Source of the DNA: an uncultured Eubacterium sp.
GTDB lineage: Bacteria; Bacillota; Clostridia; Lachnospirales; Lachnospiraceae
Direction of reading: 5' to 3'
DNA: 25,742 bases
NCBI GenBank assembly: GCA_934351445.1
Contig: CAKRIZ010000033.1
Location: 1 to 25,742 of the forward strand
Below are positions 1-6,643 of this stretch, one piece after another. The notes beneath the pieces are model-generated. The model was not told the origin of the DNA. It saw only the letters and a program-made list of their open reading frames with translations, and searched no databases. Each line of letters begins with the position of its first letter. Within the stretch, counting starts at the first letter, position 1. The translations under genes and the position numbers were made by a program.

Positions 1-58
1 TCCGGTGAGGAGTTATTTTAATTTGGTAACAAAAAAATGCCGTATTTATGCGGCTTGT

Positions 59-77
59 GGCGTTTCGCAAACGCCTA
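59..77 (+). repeat. Solitary copy of the insertion-element terminus, forming a small hairpin
   Basis: Bases 62-77 (GTTTCGCAAACGCCTA) match 16 of 16 bases of the outer end of the right terminal repeat of the element at 2598-3017, in the same orientation. The match lies 30 bp before the HAD gene start. Together with the three preceding bases it forms a perfect 7-bp stem with a 3-base loop (59-75). The sequence to the left does not otherwise resemble the 2598-3017 element, so this is either the end of a diverged relative or a solo remnant. No second copy of the flanking target bases can be seen because the window starts here. Confidence 0.55.
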
Positions 78-106
78 GTAAATTTGATTATGAGAGGAAA
101 TGTACA

Positions 107-895
107 ATGATAAAACTAATCGCTTCAGATATGGATGGCACACTGCTCCCGGAGGGAACCAACCGCATCAACCCGGAGATCTATGACATTATCCGCGCAC
201 TTCAAAACAAAGGCATCACCTTTGTGGCTGCCAGCGGACGAAACTATGAGAGTGTGATGGGTGTATTTGGATGTATGGAAGATGAACTGACGGTCATCTC
301 GGATAACGGCGGATTCGTCTCTCGCCACGGCAAGGAGCTCGCCTGCAACGGATTTCCAAGAGAATTATTAGAAGAAGTCGTACAGGCTGCGCGCAAAATG
401 CCGGATGTATGGATCATGGCATCCGCTGCGCGCGGCACCTATACAGACCAGAACCATCCAAAATACGTGAAGTGGGTAAGGGAAGGGTACAAAATGAATA
501 TCCGCATCGTGGATGATCTGCTGAGCGTTGATGAACCGTTGATCAAAGTGGCCCTGTACACCTATGCCGCAGATGCCTCTACAGTCGCCGCACCGCTGCG
601 TGAGCATTTTGGCGACCGTGTCAGCATCGCGCTGGCTGGTGAACGCTGGGTCGATATGATGGTTCCCGGCATCAGTAAGGGGCAGGCGCTGTCCCACATC
701 CAGCAGACGCTAGGCATCACGCCAGAGGAGACAGCCGCCTTTGGGGACAACGGAAATGATATTCCGATGTTACGCTGCGCCGGTGAGAGCTACGCTGTCG
801 CAAATGCAAGACCTGAAGTAAAACAGGCTGCAAAATATCTGCTTGGGGATGTCAGCGAAGCACCGGTTCTCGCTCAGCTCAAACAATATATATGA
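107..895 (+). CDS. Cof-type HAD-superfamily sugar-phosphate phosphatase
   Basis: Predicted cytoplasmic Mg-dependent phosphatase of the HAD IIB (Cof/YidA) group, 262 aa, normal for the family. The start chosen is the ATG preceded by GAGAGGAAA; the frame stays open further upstream but without a ribosome site. Motif I is DMDGT with nucleophile Asp8 and acid Asp10. Motif II is Ser43 in AASGR. Motif III is Lys191. Motif IV is GDNGNDI with Asp214 and Asp218. The cap insertion lies between motifs II and III. Such enzymes dephosphorylate sugar phosphates or other small phosphoesters; the actual substrate cannot be read from the sequence. It converges on the sugar isomerase gene with only 3 bp between stop codons, so the pairing may be structural rather than functional. 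Family assignment is firm and substrate is open. Confidence 0.9.
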   Translation: MIKLIASDMDGTLLPEGTNRINPEIYDIIRALQNKGITFVAASGRNYESVMGVFGCMEDELTVISDNGGFVSRHGKELACNGFPRELLEEVVQAARKMPDVWIMASAARGTYTDQNHPKYVKWVREGYKMNIRIVDDLLSVDEPLIKVALYTYAADASTVAAPLREHFGDRVSIALAGERWVDMMVPGISKGQALSHIQQTLGITPEETAAFGDNGNDIPMLRCAGESYAVANARPEVKQAAKYLLGDVSEAPVLAQLKQYI

Positions 896-898
896 ATC

Positions 899-2404
899 TT
901 ATTTATCAAGCACCACATACGGCACTTCTAACAACTGTCCGATCTTCTCAAACAGTGCGCCGTTGTGTCCGACACTCATCGCAAAATGATGGGTCGGTGC
1001 CTCGGCAAACCACTCATCCATGTAGGCATCGGGATCTTTCTTGAACCTGACAGGTGTCTGTGTATTACCGATCGTCATGATCGTACCATCAGTCGCCTCA
1101 GCCTCTGTGATCGTGAACTTTAACGTACCTTCGATGGTCTGCGTACAACCGAGATTCGTGATCGCACCCGGACGTACCTTTGCCTCTACAGACACGCCAC
1201 TGCCCTGCTTTCCGTGATACAGACCAAGTCCGCGGAGGTAGGGCTTTCCTTTTGCGATCGCCAGATGGAATGGCCCGTCGTGTCCGAGCAGGATCGTTCC
1301 GTCCACATAGTCAGTGGTGACGATCTCACAGAAGCTGCCGCCAACTCCGACCATATCACAGATCTTCATCGCGAGACAGGTCTTTAAATCTCCCTCTCCC
1401 GCACACGGAATGCCTTTGGCTGTAAGCAGGGAATGCCCTACGATAAATCCACTCTGGAGTTTTTCATATTCTCCACCCGGCGCACCGTGATAGTAATAGC
1501 ACAGCGCATCCAGATCATATTCCTTCACCAGTTTTTCCTGTGCGACTGCAACACGTGCAGACCAGTCGAGCTGTTCCGGCGTGGGTTTTTGTGCCAGCGG
1601 ATCTGCCGCTTTATCATCTGTAATGATAAAGAACTCCTCGATCTCGCGTTTTTTCTCTGCGGCTTCTTCCTCTGTCACAGTCTCCAACTGGCGGTTCAGG
1701 TCACACATTTCGAGCACTTCCACGTGTGCACCGGTCTGGCCCTGAAACATCGCAAAATCGCTGTACATATCGAGCATTCCGCAATAATAGCCGCCGAGGA
1801 AACCGAACCGGCTGCCGCGCAGTCCTGCCTTGACAGAGGCCGCCTTGACCCATTCTCCGATCTCTTTCCATGCGCGCTTCGCCTCCGGGCGCTCCGCTGT
1901 ATTTTCATCCGTCATGGAGATCTCCGGTGTGTGATCCATGCCGAGCAGTCCGTTCACGATCCTGCAGGAGATGCCTGCGCGGTTAAATGCATTCGCCAGC
2001 TCCGGCACCGGACATGCCCCACAGTGTGCGAGCCACTCGCCAGTTGTCGTCACCGCGTAATTAATACGTGCGGTCGGCTGCAGATTCAGGATCACGGTAA
2101 ATGCATTGCAGATCTGATGCACCGGTAATACAGAAGCACTGGTCACATAAGTTCCCGCATGTGCGAGGATCAGATCGACATTGTGCTCATTAAAATACTC
2201 ACCGGCCTTTTTACCTTCCTCCGGGCAGTCAACCAATCCGTAAAAATATACTTCTGCCTGCTCCATGCCTGCAACCTTGTCAGCGATAAACTGTCCGTAC
2301 TCAATCATGCGCTCACGCAGTCCTGCAAACTGATTCCAATATGCCTTGAGTCCCATCGTATAGATTCCGATGCGCGCCTTTTTTGTCTGTTTTAATTTTT
2401 CCAT
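899..2404 (-). CDS. L-arabinose/L-fucose isomerase superfamily sugar isomerase
   Basis: 501 aa, the length of AraA rather than the roughly 590 aa of FucI. The C-terminal half carries the metal-site pattern of this superfamily: Glu337 in AGEGD, Glu360 in GGSFCE, His375 in LLGHDG and His472/473 in THHF, corresponding to AraA Glu306, Glu333, His350 and His450. It should convert an aldose to a ketose in the cytoplasm using Mn2+. It is not related to the xylose-isomerase-like RhaA. Neighbours are a rhamnose mutarotase, an AraC activator and a ribose/rhamnose-type importer, so the substrate could be L-rhamnose, L-fucose, L-arabinose or a related sugar. The ATG follows AAAGGAGC, and a well-formed promoter lies about 95 bp upstream. 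Superfamily call is firm; the exact sugar is unknown. Confidence 0.85.
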   Translation of the reverse strand: MEKLKQTKKARIGIYTMGLKAYWNQFAGLRERMIEYGQFIADKVAGMEQAEVYFYGLVDCPEEGKKAGEYFNEHNVDLILAHAGTYVTSASVLPVHQICNAFTVILNLQPTARINYAVTTTGEWLAHCGACPVPELANAFNRAGISCRIVNGLLGMDHTPEISMTDENTAERPEAKRAWKEIGEWVKAASVKAGLRGSRFGFLGGYYCGMLDMYSDFAMFQGQTGAHVEVLEMCDLNRQLETVTEEEAAEKKREIEEFFIITDDKAADPLAQKPTPEQLDWSARVAVAQEKLVKEYDLDALCYYYHGAPGGEYEKLQSGFIVGHSLLTAKGIPCAGEGDLKTCLAMKICDMVGVGGSFCEIVTTDYVDGTILLGHDGPFHLAIAKGKPYLRGLGLYHGKQGSGVSVEAKVRPGAITNLGCTQTIEGTLKFTITEAEATDGTIMTIGNTQTPVRFKKDPDAYMDEWFAEAPTHHFAMSVGHNGALFEKIGQLLEVPYVVLDK

Positions 2405-2496
2405 TGTCTGATGCTCCTTTCAACCAATCAAAATAATATTTTTTTGCTATCTGTTTTTATTTGGTGTTTCTTTTATTTATTTCCTGTGTTAGTATT

Positions 2497-2525
2497 ACTA
2501 TAACGATATTTCCCTGATTTGTCAT
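2497..2525 (-). promoter_or_regulatory. Sigma-A type promoter of the isomerase gene
   Basis: On the minus strand an ATGACA -35 box (2520-2525) and a TATAGT -10 box (2497-2502) are separated by exactly 17 bp. Each differs from consensus at one position. It points into the isomerase gene, leaving a leader of about 85 bases that ends in AAAGGAGC. The rest of the 2405-2496 gap is AT-rich with no visible hairpin. Confidence 0.6.
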
Positions 2526-2550
2526 TCGATGATATTGTTTAAAAATTGTA

Positions 2551-2582
2551 CGATCTTGCGGTCGTCTACATCGATGATTGCG
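2551..2582 (-). promoter_or_regulatory. Candidate AraC-type operator: direct repeats 21 bp apart
   Basis: Two related boxes, CGATCTTGCG (2551-2560) and CGATGATTGCG (2572-2582) as read on the plus strand, start 21 bp apart, two helical turns. They lie 26-57 bp upstream of the isomerase -35 box. Direct repeats at this spacing upstream of -35 are typical of AraC/RhaS-family activator sites, and an AraC-family gene lies on the other side of the inserted element. Function is inferred from position and spacing only. Confidence 0.4.
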
Positions 2583-2587
2583 ACCCG

Positions 2588-2597
2588 ATTTAAAATA
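2588..2597. repeat. Left target-site duplication
   Basis: ATTTAAAATA, identical to 3018-3027. It directly abuts the left terminal repeat of the 420-bp element, as expected of a 10-bp duplication made on insertion. Confidence 0.8.
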
Positions 2598-2634
2598 TAG
2601 GCGTTTGCGAAACTATTTTTGTCAGGTTTTGGGT

Positions 2635-2729
2635 CATGCAAGCACATTGTTAAGAGGTCGCAGCTCCCGCAAGCATGTCTGTTTTGCTCGCGCTGCTACT
2701 TCTGCATCTGAGTTGATAGTGCTTGCATG
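2635..2729. other. Left hairpin module of the insertion element
   Basis: CATGCAAGCAC (2635-2645) is perfectly complementary to GTGCTTGCATG (2719-2729), an 11-bp stem. The 73-base loop contains further short complementary GCAGC/GCTGC segments. The module lies between the left terminal repeat and the internal GTTTCGCAAAC copy. Confidence 0.55.
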
Positions 2730-2773
2730 TTCCGTTCACCTACTAAAATGTTTCGCAAACAGTATATAACGCA

Positions 2774-2987
2774 GGGCTAACGGCTGTGGGCGCAGTGGTT
2801 TCTGTCAACTGCGACTTTTGTCCGGCGAAGTGCGAGCGATTCGTAAACGAACTTCATGTCATAGCTGAAAGCCGCAGGCTATGTGTGCGAAGGACACATC
2901 GAGCCAAGGCTGAAGAGACAGCGAGACACCGCCGGGCAATCGGAGCAGCTTGATCAGAATGCCACTGCACCCACAGCCAGGTAACCC
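2774..2987. other. Right multi-branched hairpin module, possible structured RNA
   Basis: Bases 2782-2798 (GGCTGTGGGCGCAGTGG) pair with 2962-2978 over 17 positions with one exception. The stem extends outward with GGG (2774-2776) facing CCC (2985-2987). Inside, CCGGCG (2822-2827) pairs with CGCCGG (2930-2935). That stem encloses smaller hairpins: TTCG/CGAA at 2840-2851, CATAGC/GCTATG at 2860-2883, and ATGTGT/ACACAT at 2881-2899, which competes with the preceding one. Such a nested, closed fold is characteristic of a folded RNA or a large cruciform. No known RNA family was recognised. Confidence 0.5.
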
Positions 2988-3017
2988 GAATCATAAAAAT
3001 AGTTTCGCAAACGCCTA

Positions 3018-3027
3018 ATTTAAAATA
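3018..3027. repeat. Right target-site duplication
   Basis: ATTTAAAATA, identical to 2588-2597. It sits between the right terminal repeat and the ribosome binding site of the araC-type gene. Confidence 0.8.
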
Positions 3028-3047
3028 GATAAAAAGGAGTACCAACT

Positions 3048-3959
3048 ATGCCTATATCCGGTTCTTATCTTGAAAATTACGTTGCCGGTTGGAGCAAAGA
3101 TTCGATCCGGCTCATGCCGACAGCCAGCGAGACTGCCAAACGGTTATTTTTCTATGTGCAGGAATGCGGCTATTTCCACACAGATGCTTCCTATTATACA
3201 GAACGCGCCAACCTGAACAGCTATCTCATCATCTATACGATCTCCGGCGAAGGCACCTTGACCTACGGTGGGAATACCTACGAACTCTCGCCCGGATATG
3301 CATGTCTGATCAACTGTAACGAGCACCACTTTTACCGCTGCGCACCGGACGGTGAGTGGGAATTTGTATGGCTGCATTTTAATGGGACAAATGCCCTGGG
3401 GTACTATGAGGAATTTGTCAAAAACGGGTTTCATCTGCTGCAATGTCCGGACACTGACCGCATGGAGCTCATGCTGCGGCGCATTGTCGCAATCCACCAG
3501 AAAGCGGATGCTATGACAGAGCTGGTCTCCTCGGAACTGATCACTTCCATCCTGACTGAATTTCTGACAGATACGTGTACCGGATCACAAAACGGATTTA
3601 TCATGCCGGAGAGTATCAAAGAGACAAAACGATATATCGACAGGCATTTCAGGGAAGCGCTGACGCTAGACATGCTGGCTGCCCGTATCCCTGTCAGCAA
3701 ATATCACCTGTCACATGAATTTAAAAAATACGTAGGAAAGCCTGTCAATGAATATATCATCTGCACGAGACTCTCCTACGCAAAAGAACTGCTCCGCTTC
3801 TCCTCCCTGTCTGTCACCGAGATTGCCTACGAGACCGGGCTGAATCAGCCAAGCTATCTGATTCGGTTATTTAAAGAAAGGGAGTCTGTGACTCCCAATC
3901 AGTTCCGCCGTCAATGGACGGAAAATCATTCTGTTAATCCAGATGGAACACCGGCTTGA
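3048..3959 (+). CDS. AraC-family transcriptional activator with cupin sensor domain
   Basis: 303 aa, a normal length for RhaS/RhaR/MsmR-type regulators. Residues about 30-115 form a cupin-like ligand domain (TISGEGTLTYGG followed by SPGYACLINCNEHHFY). Residues about 188-290 form the double helix-turn-helix. The first HTH lies near 205-227 (TLDMLAARIPVSKYHLSHEF) and the second near 254-276 (LSVTEIAYETGLNQPSYLIRLF), ending in the usual TPNQFRR. The start follows AAGGAG with 8-bp spacing. The 420-bp element ends 30 bp upstream, so any promoter must lie inside or beyond it. It is probably the regulator of the divergent isomerase gene and perhaps of rhaM, with which it converges and overlaps by 26 bp. 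The sugar effector is inferred from context only. Confidence 0.88.
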   Translation: MPISGSYLENYVAGWSKDSIRLMPTASETAKRLFFYVQECGYFHTDASYYTERANLNSYLIIYTISGEGTLTYGGNTYELSPGYACLINCNEHHFYRCAPDGEWEFVWLHFNGTNALGYYEEFVKNGFHLLQCPDTDRMELMLRRIVAIHQKADAMTELVSSELITSILTEFLTDTCTGSQNGFIMPESIKETKRYIDRHFREALTLDMLAARIPVSKYHLSHEFKKYVGKPVNEYIICTRLSYAKELLRFSSLSVTEIAYETGLNQPSYLIRLFKERESVTPNQFRRQWTENHSVNPDGTPA

Positions 3960-4245
3960 GGTCGATGCATACCGGGCTGTTATCCGGGTTTGTCTCCATG
4001 ATGTCAGCCATAAAATCCCACCACTTGCGGTTGATCGCTGTGTCTGCACCTTTTGCCCACAGCTCCTCATCCTCGATCTCGATATAACCATACAGGATGT
4101 TGGTTTTCTCATCTAAAAAGATAGAATAGTTCTTTCCACCGTGCTCATGGATCATATCTTTCATCTCAGGCCAGAGCTGATTGTGGCGCTTCTCATATTC
4201 TGCTGCCTGACCTTCATATAATTTCATTGTAAATGCTTTTACCAT
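3934..4245 (-). CDS. rhaM: L-rhamnose mutarotase
   Basis: 103 aa, the full length of RhaM/YiiL (E. coli about 104 aa), a dimeric ferredoxin-like cytoplasmic enzyme that interconverts alpha and beta anomers of L-rhamnose. Family hallmarks are visible: EYEKRHNQLWPEM with Tyr17 and His21, KNYSIFLD at 38-45, the double Trp75-Trp76 in KWWDFMADIM, and DNSPV followed by a C-terminal FHLD. Tyr18, His22 and Trp63 of the E. coli enzyme are the reported active-site residues; Tyr17 and His21 correspond to the first two. The ATG follows GGAGG at 4255-4259. It is the last gene after the importer on the same strand but separated by a strong terminator, so expression needs read-through or its own promoter. 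Its 3' end overlaps the end of the convergent araC gene by 26 bp. It may also act on related 6-deoxy sugars. Confidence 0.92.
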   Translation of the reverse strand: MVKAFTMKLYEGQAAEYEKRHNQLWPEMKDMIHEHGGKNYSIFLDEKTNILYGYIEIEDEELWAKGADTAINRKWWDFMADIMETNPDNSPVCIDLKPVFHLD

Positions 4246-4281
4246 TGTCTGATACCTCCGTTTTTTATGATTGGAAATGTT

Positions 4282-4311
4282 AAAAAAGGGACTGCCGGAG
4301 CAGTCCCTTTT
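4282..4311 (-). terminator. Intrinsic terminator after the binding-protein gene
   Basis: GGGACTGC (4288-4295) pairs with GCAGTCCC (4300-4307) around a 4-base loop, extended by A/T pairs. On the minus strand it ends in a run of six T. It lies 11 bp after the binding-protein stop codon and 37 bp before the rhaM start. The flanking A and T runs make it potentially bidirectional. Confidence 0.85.
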
Positions 4312-4322
4312 GTCAGCCTATT

Positions 4323-5486
4323 TTAGTAAACAGACTTCCACTCCTCAATGTTCTCAGGATTGAATCCGTAAGGAGGTCCAAGGATGATTTCTGTACCACC
4401 ATCACTTGCTGCAGTTACTTCGTATGCAGTTCCGTCAGGAGCAGTAAAGCTGTCTCCCTCAGCACCGGTGATCACACCGTTTACAAGTGCGATAGAAGTA
4501 TAACCTGCTAACTTTCCTAAGTCAATCGGGTTCCACAGGAACATGTAAGGGCAAGAATCCTCATCTGAATCGCCGATGTAATCAGCCATCTCTGAAGGTA
4601 ATCCAAGACCGGTAACCTTAACCTGTCCTGCAAGTCCCTTATCTTCAACAACCTTAGCGGCTGCCATGATACCAACGGTAGTAGGTGCACAGATAACCTT
4701 TACATCAGGGTTCTCAGAAAGGATCGCATCTGTCTGATCTACTGACTTCTGGTACTCATCATCACCATAGTATACGCCAACTAACTCAAGTCCTGAGTAA
4801 GCGTCGTCTTCCATTACAGTCTTCATGGAATCAATCCATGCGTTCTGGTTTGTAGCTGTAGAAGCAGCAGACAGGATTGCCCACTTTCCTTCTCCACCGG
4901 AGATATCCTTTACAGCCTCCATCAGCGTCTCACCAACCTGGGTGATACCTGCCTGGTTACAGAATACTTCACGAGAAGCTGCGTTTGTAGCAGAGTCAAG
5001 TGCAAGTACGTGGATACCAGCGTTCTTAGCTTCTGTCAATGCAGGCTGTAATGCATCTGCATCGTTAGCTGCGATAGCGATCGCATCTACGCCCTGTGAG
5101 ATTGCGTTGTTGATACATGTGATCTGGCTCTCAGCATCTGCTGCTGCGGGCTCCTGAAGTACGAATGTACCTCCCTGTGCCTCGATAGCCTCCTTGAAAC
5201 CATCAGCCTCTTTCTGATTGTAAGGGTTACCAGCACTCTTAACGATCAGACAGAAAGTCTTGTCTGTGGTCAGGTCAGCATCTGTAGCTGCTGCATCATC
5301 TGCTGCTGCATCATCTGTTGCAGCGTCGTCTGCTGCGGGCTCCTCTGCATCATCTGCTGCTGCGTCATCTGTGGTGTCTGCTGCAGGTGCATCTGCTGCA
5401 GCGTCGTCTGTCTTTCCACCGCATCCTACTAACATCGTAGCTGCCATGGATACGCATAATAATGCGCTCAGAACTTTTTTCTTCAT
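4323..5486 (-). CDS. Sugar ABC transporter substrate-binding lipoprotein (RhaS/RbsB-like)
   Basis: 387 aa, type I periplasmic-binding-protein fold, anchored outside the membrane and delivering sugar to the permeases. The start chosen is the ATG preceded by GGAGGAAAG (GGAGG at 5496-5500), giving MKKKVLSALL; an upstream in-frame ATG has no ribosome site. The signal peptide ends in a lipobox LVGC with Cys22. Residues about 27-74 are a low-complexity linker made almost only of Asp, Ala and Thr, encoded by imperfect GCTGCTGCATCATCT-like repeats. The binding domain begins near residue 77 (CLIVKSAGNPYNQKEADGF), similar to ribose, rhamnose and AI-2 binding proteins. It is the last gene of the importer, about 150 bp after the second permease, with hairpins in the gap that could raise its mRNA level relative to the upstream genes. 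The sugar specificity is inferred from rhaM next door. Confidence 0.88.
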   Translation of the reverse strand: MKKKVLSALLCVSMAATMLVGCGGKTDDAAADAPAADTTDDAAADDAEEPAADDAATDDAAADDAAATDADLTTDKTFCLIVKSAGNPYNQKEADGFKEAIEAQGGTFVLQEPAAADAESQITCINNAISQGVDAIAIAANDADALQPALTEAKNAGIHVLALDSATNAASREVFCNQAGITQVGETLMEAVKDISGGEGKWAILSAASTATNQNAWIDSMKTVMEDDAYSGLELVGVYYGDDEYQKSVDQTDAILSENPDVKVICAPTTVGIMAAAKVVEDKGLAGQVKVTGLGLPSEMADYIGDSDEDSCPYMFLWNPIDLGKLAGYTSIALVNGVITGAEGDSFTAPDGTAYEVTAASDGGTEIILGPPYGFNPENIEEWKSVY

Positions 5487-5572
5487 TTTTTCTTTCCTCC
5501 CATAAGATTTTTGTATATGCTCAAACGAATGTGAATCCATCCGCTCTTGCCGGTTATAAAGTATAACTGATT

Positions 5573-5596
5573 GGTAGCGATTGTGCTACCCTTTTT
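5573..5596. other. Small hairpin between permease and binding-protein genes
   Basis: GGTAGC (5573-5578) pairs with GCTACC (5585-5590) around a 6-base loop, followed by CTTTTT on the plus strand. The genes here run on the minus strand, where the hairpin is not followed by T, so an mRNA processing or stability role is more likely than termination. Confidence 0.35.
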
Positions 5597-5610
5597 AGTT
5601 ATGCTGCTTT

Positions 5611-5637
5611 GTAACTGTTCAGTACCCTCACAGTTAC
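5611..5637. repeat. Dispersed palindromic hairpin repeat, copy 1
   Basis: GTAACTGT (5611-5618) pairs with ACAGTTAC (5630-5637) around TCAGTACCCTC. The same 27 bases recur at 25652-25678 with a single A/G difference in the loop. This copy overlaps the stop codon of the second permease gene. It resembles a REP-type intergenic repeat. Confidence 0.65.
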
Positions 5638-6641
5638 GCTACTTTTTTCTTTCTTCCAACGATCTTCAGGTTCGGGATCATGACTGAGATCACGAGCAGT
5701 GCGCCCTTGACTACGAGCATGACATTCGAAGATACATTGACCAGTCCAAGACCATACTCCAACAGACCAAGCAAGAATACAGAGATCATTGCTCCGATAA
5801 AGTTTCCTTTACCACCGTCTGTCATGATACCACCCAGTACGCAGATACCGATGGCATCCATCTCTGTACCTTTGCCGACTGCGTTGTTGATACTTCCCAT
5901 AGATGCTGCGGTAAAGATGGCAGCAACTGCTGAGAATAAACCGGTCAGTACAAATACGATAAATCTGGTTCCCTGTACATTGATACCTGAATATCTGGCT
6001 GCTTCACGGTTCGCACCGATCGCATACATTCTGCGTCCGAATGTTGTCTTGTGCTGTACGATACCGAATACAACCGCACATACCACAAAGATGATGAACA
6101 TATAAGGAACGACTCCGCCGAGCTTGCCCCAGTACAGATTTGAGAACCACTGTACGTTGTTCAGACCACCTGTAGACTGGTCTCCCAAGATAATCTCACA
6201 CAGTCCACGGTATACAACCTGTGTACCAAACGTGATGATCATCGGGTTCAACTCTGTAAACTGTGTTGCGATCGCACCATTGATGCATCCGCAGACAGTA
6301 CCGGTCAGCAGGGCTACCAGCACTGCCACGCCCATCGGTGCGCCTGCATTATATGTAACGCCAAGCATCGTAGCGCTGAATGCGAGGATGGATCCGACTG
6401 AAATATCGATATCTCCGAGTACGAGCACGAAGCACATCGGTAATACCATGAATGCGATGTTGAGGAAAGAGTTGGTCGCACGGAACAATCCGGTTACACT
6501 CCAATACTTGTCTGAAATCGCGATATTCATGATGTTTACGGCTACTACCAGCAGAACCAGCATGGACTCCCAGCGAAGAAGCAGATGCTTCCATGAGAAG
6601 GGCTGTTCTGCAATAATCTCTCTACCTGATTTTCCTGCCAT
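5634..6641 (-). CDS. Sugar ABC transporter permease (RbsC/RhaP-RhaQ family), second permease
   Basis: 335 aa integral membrane protein with about eight to ten hydrophobic helices. The family signature is visible as LGDIDISVGSILAFSATMLGV near residues 75-95 and as GICVLGGIMTDGGKGNFIGAM near 260-285, the conserved loop that contacts the ATPase. The N-terminus is cytoplasmic and carries RSLL-like basic residues before the first helix (WESMLVLLVVAVNIMNIAI). The gene starts 2 bp after the stop of the first permease with GGGAGA upstream, so translation is coupled. It forms the channel with the preceding permease as a heterodimer. Its stop codon lies inside a palindromic repeat. Substrate is inferred from the neighbouring rhaM. 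Confidence 0.9.
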   Translation of the reverse strand: MAGKSGREIIAEQPFSWKHLLLRWESMLVLLVVAVNIMNIAISDKYWSVTGLFRATNSFLNIAFMVLPMCFVLVLGDIDISVGSILAFSATMLGVTYNAGAPMGVAVLVALLTGTVCGCINGAIATQFTELNPMIITFGTQVVYRGLCEIILGDQSTGGLNNVQWFSNLYWGKLGGVVPYMFIIFVVCAVVFGIVQHKTTFGRRMYAIGANREAARYSGINVQGTRFIVFVLTGLFSAVAAIFTAASMGSINNAVGKGTEMDAIGICVLGGIMTDGGKGNFIGAMISVFLLGLLEYGLGLVNVSSNVMLVVKGALLVISVMIPNLKIVGRKKKVA

Positions 6642-6643
6642 GA

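Larger units (their letters stand above)
2598..3017. mobile_element. 420-bp MITE-like insertion with 23-bp perfect terminal inverted repeats
   Basis: The first 23 bases (2598-2620, starting TAGGCGTTTGCGAAAC) are the exact reverse complement of the last 23 (2995-3017). A perfect 10-bp direct repeat flanks the element, so it is an insertion. It encodes no transposase; the two small open frames inside (2578-2769 and 2854-3045) have no ribosome site or recognisable product. The element would therefore be moved in trans, or spread as a structured repeat. It is richer in GC than the AT-rich flanks. The core GTTTCGCAAAC recurs inside at 2750-2760, splitting the element into a left hairpin module and a right multi-branched module. 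It lies between the isomerase operator and araC, ending 30 bp before the araC start codon. Confidence 0.8.

Noticed and set aside
31..54. Weak minus-strand terminator at the left edge (GCCG/CGGC stem followed by T7)
   Set aside because: The stem is only about 4 clean base pairs and no minus-strand gene can be seen entering here; the window edge prevents a decision.
1433..2128. Open frame of 231 codons on the plus strand opposite the isomerase
   Set aside because: Lies wholly antisense to a gene with clear catalytic motifs; the product is Cys/His/Arg-rich without any recognisable domain and has no ribosome site.
2598..3017. CRISPR array or integron-like array
   Set aside because: The repeats are two inverted ends plus one internal partial copy, not regularly spaced direct repeats, and no cas or integrase gene is present.
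2578..3045. Two short open frames (63 codons each) inside the 420-bp insertion
   Set aside because: Both run across the palindromic terminal repeats, lack ribosome sites and do not resemble any transposase or repressor.
5573..5596. Hairpin plus T-run read as a plus-strand terminator
   Set aside because: No plus-strand gene ends nearby and the stem is only 6 bp; on the coding strand it lacks a T-run.
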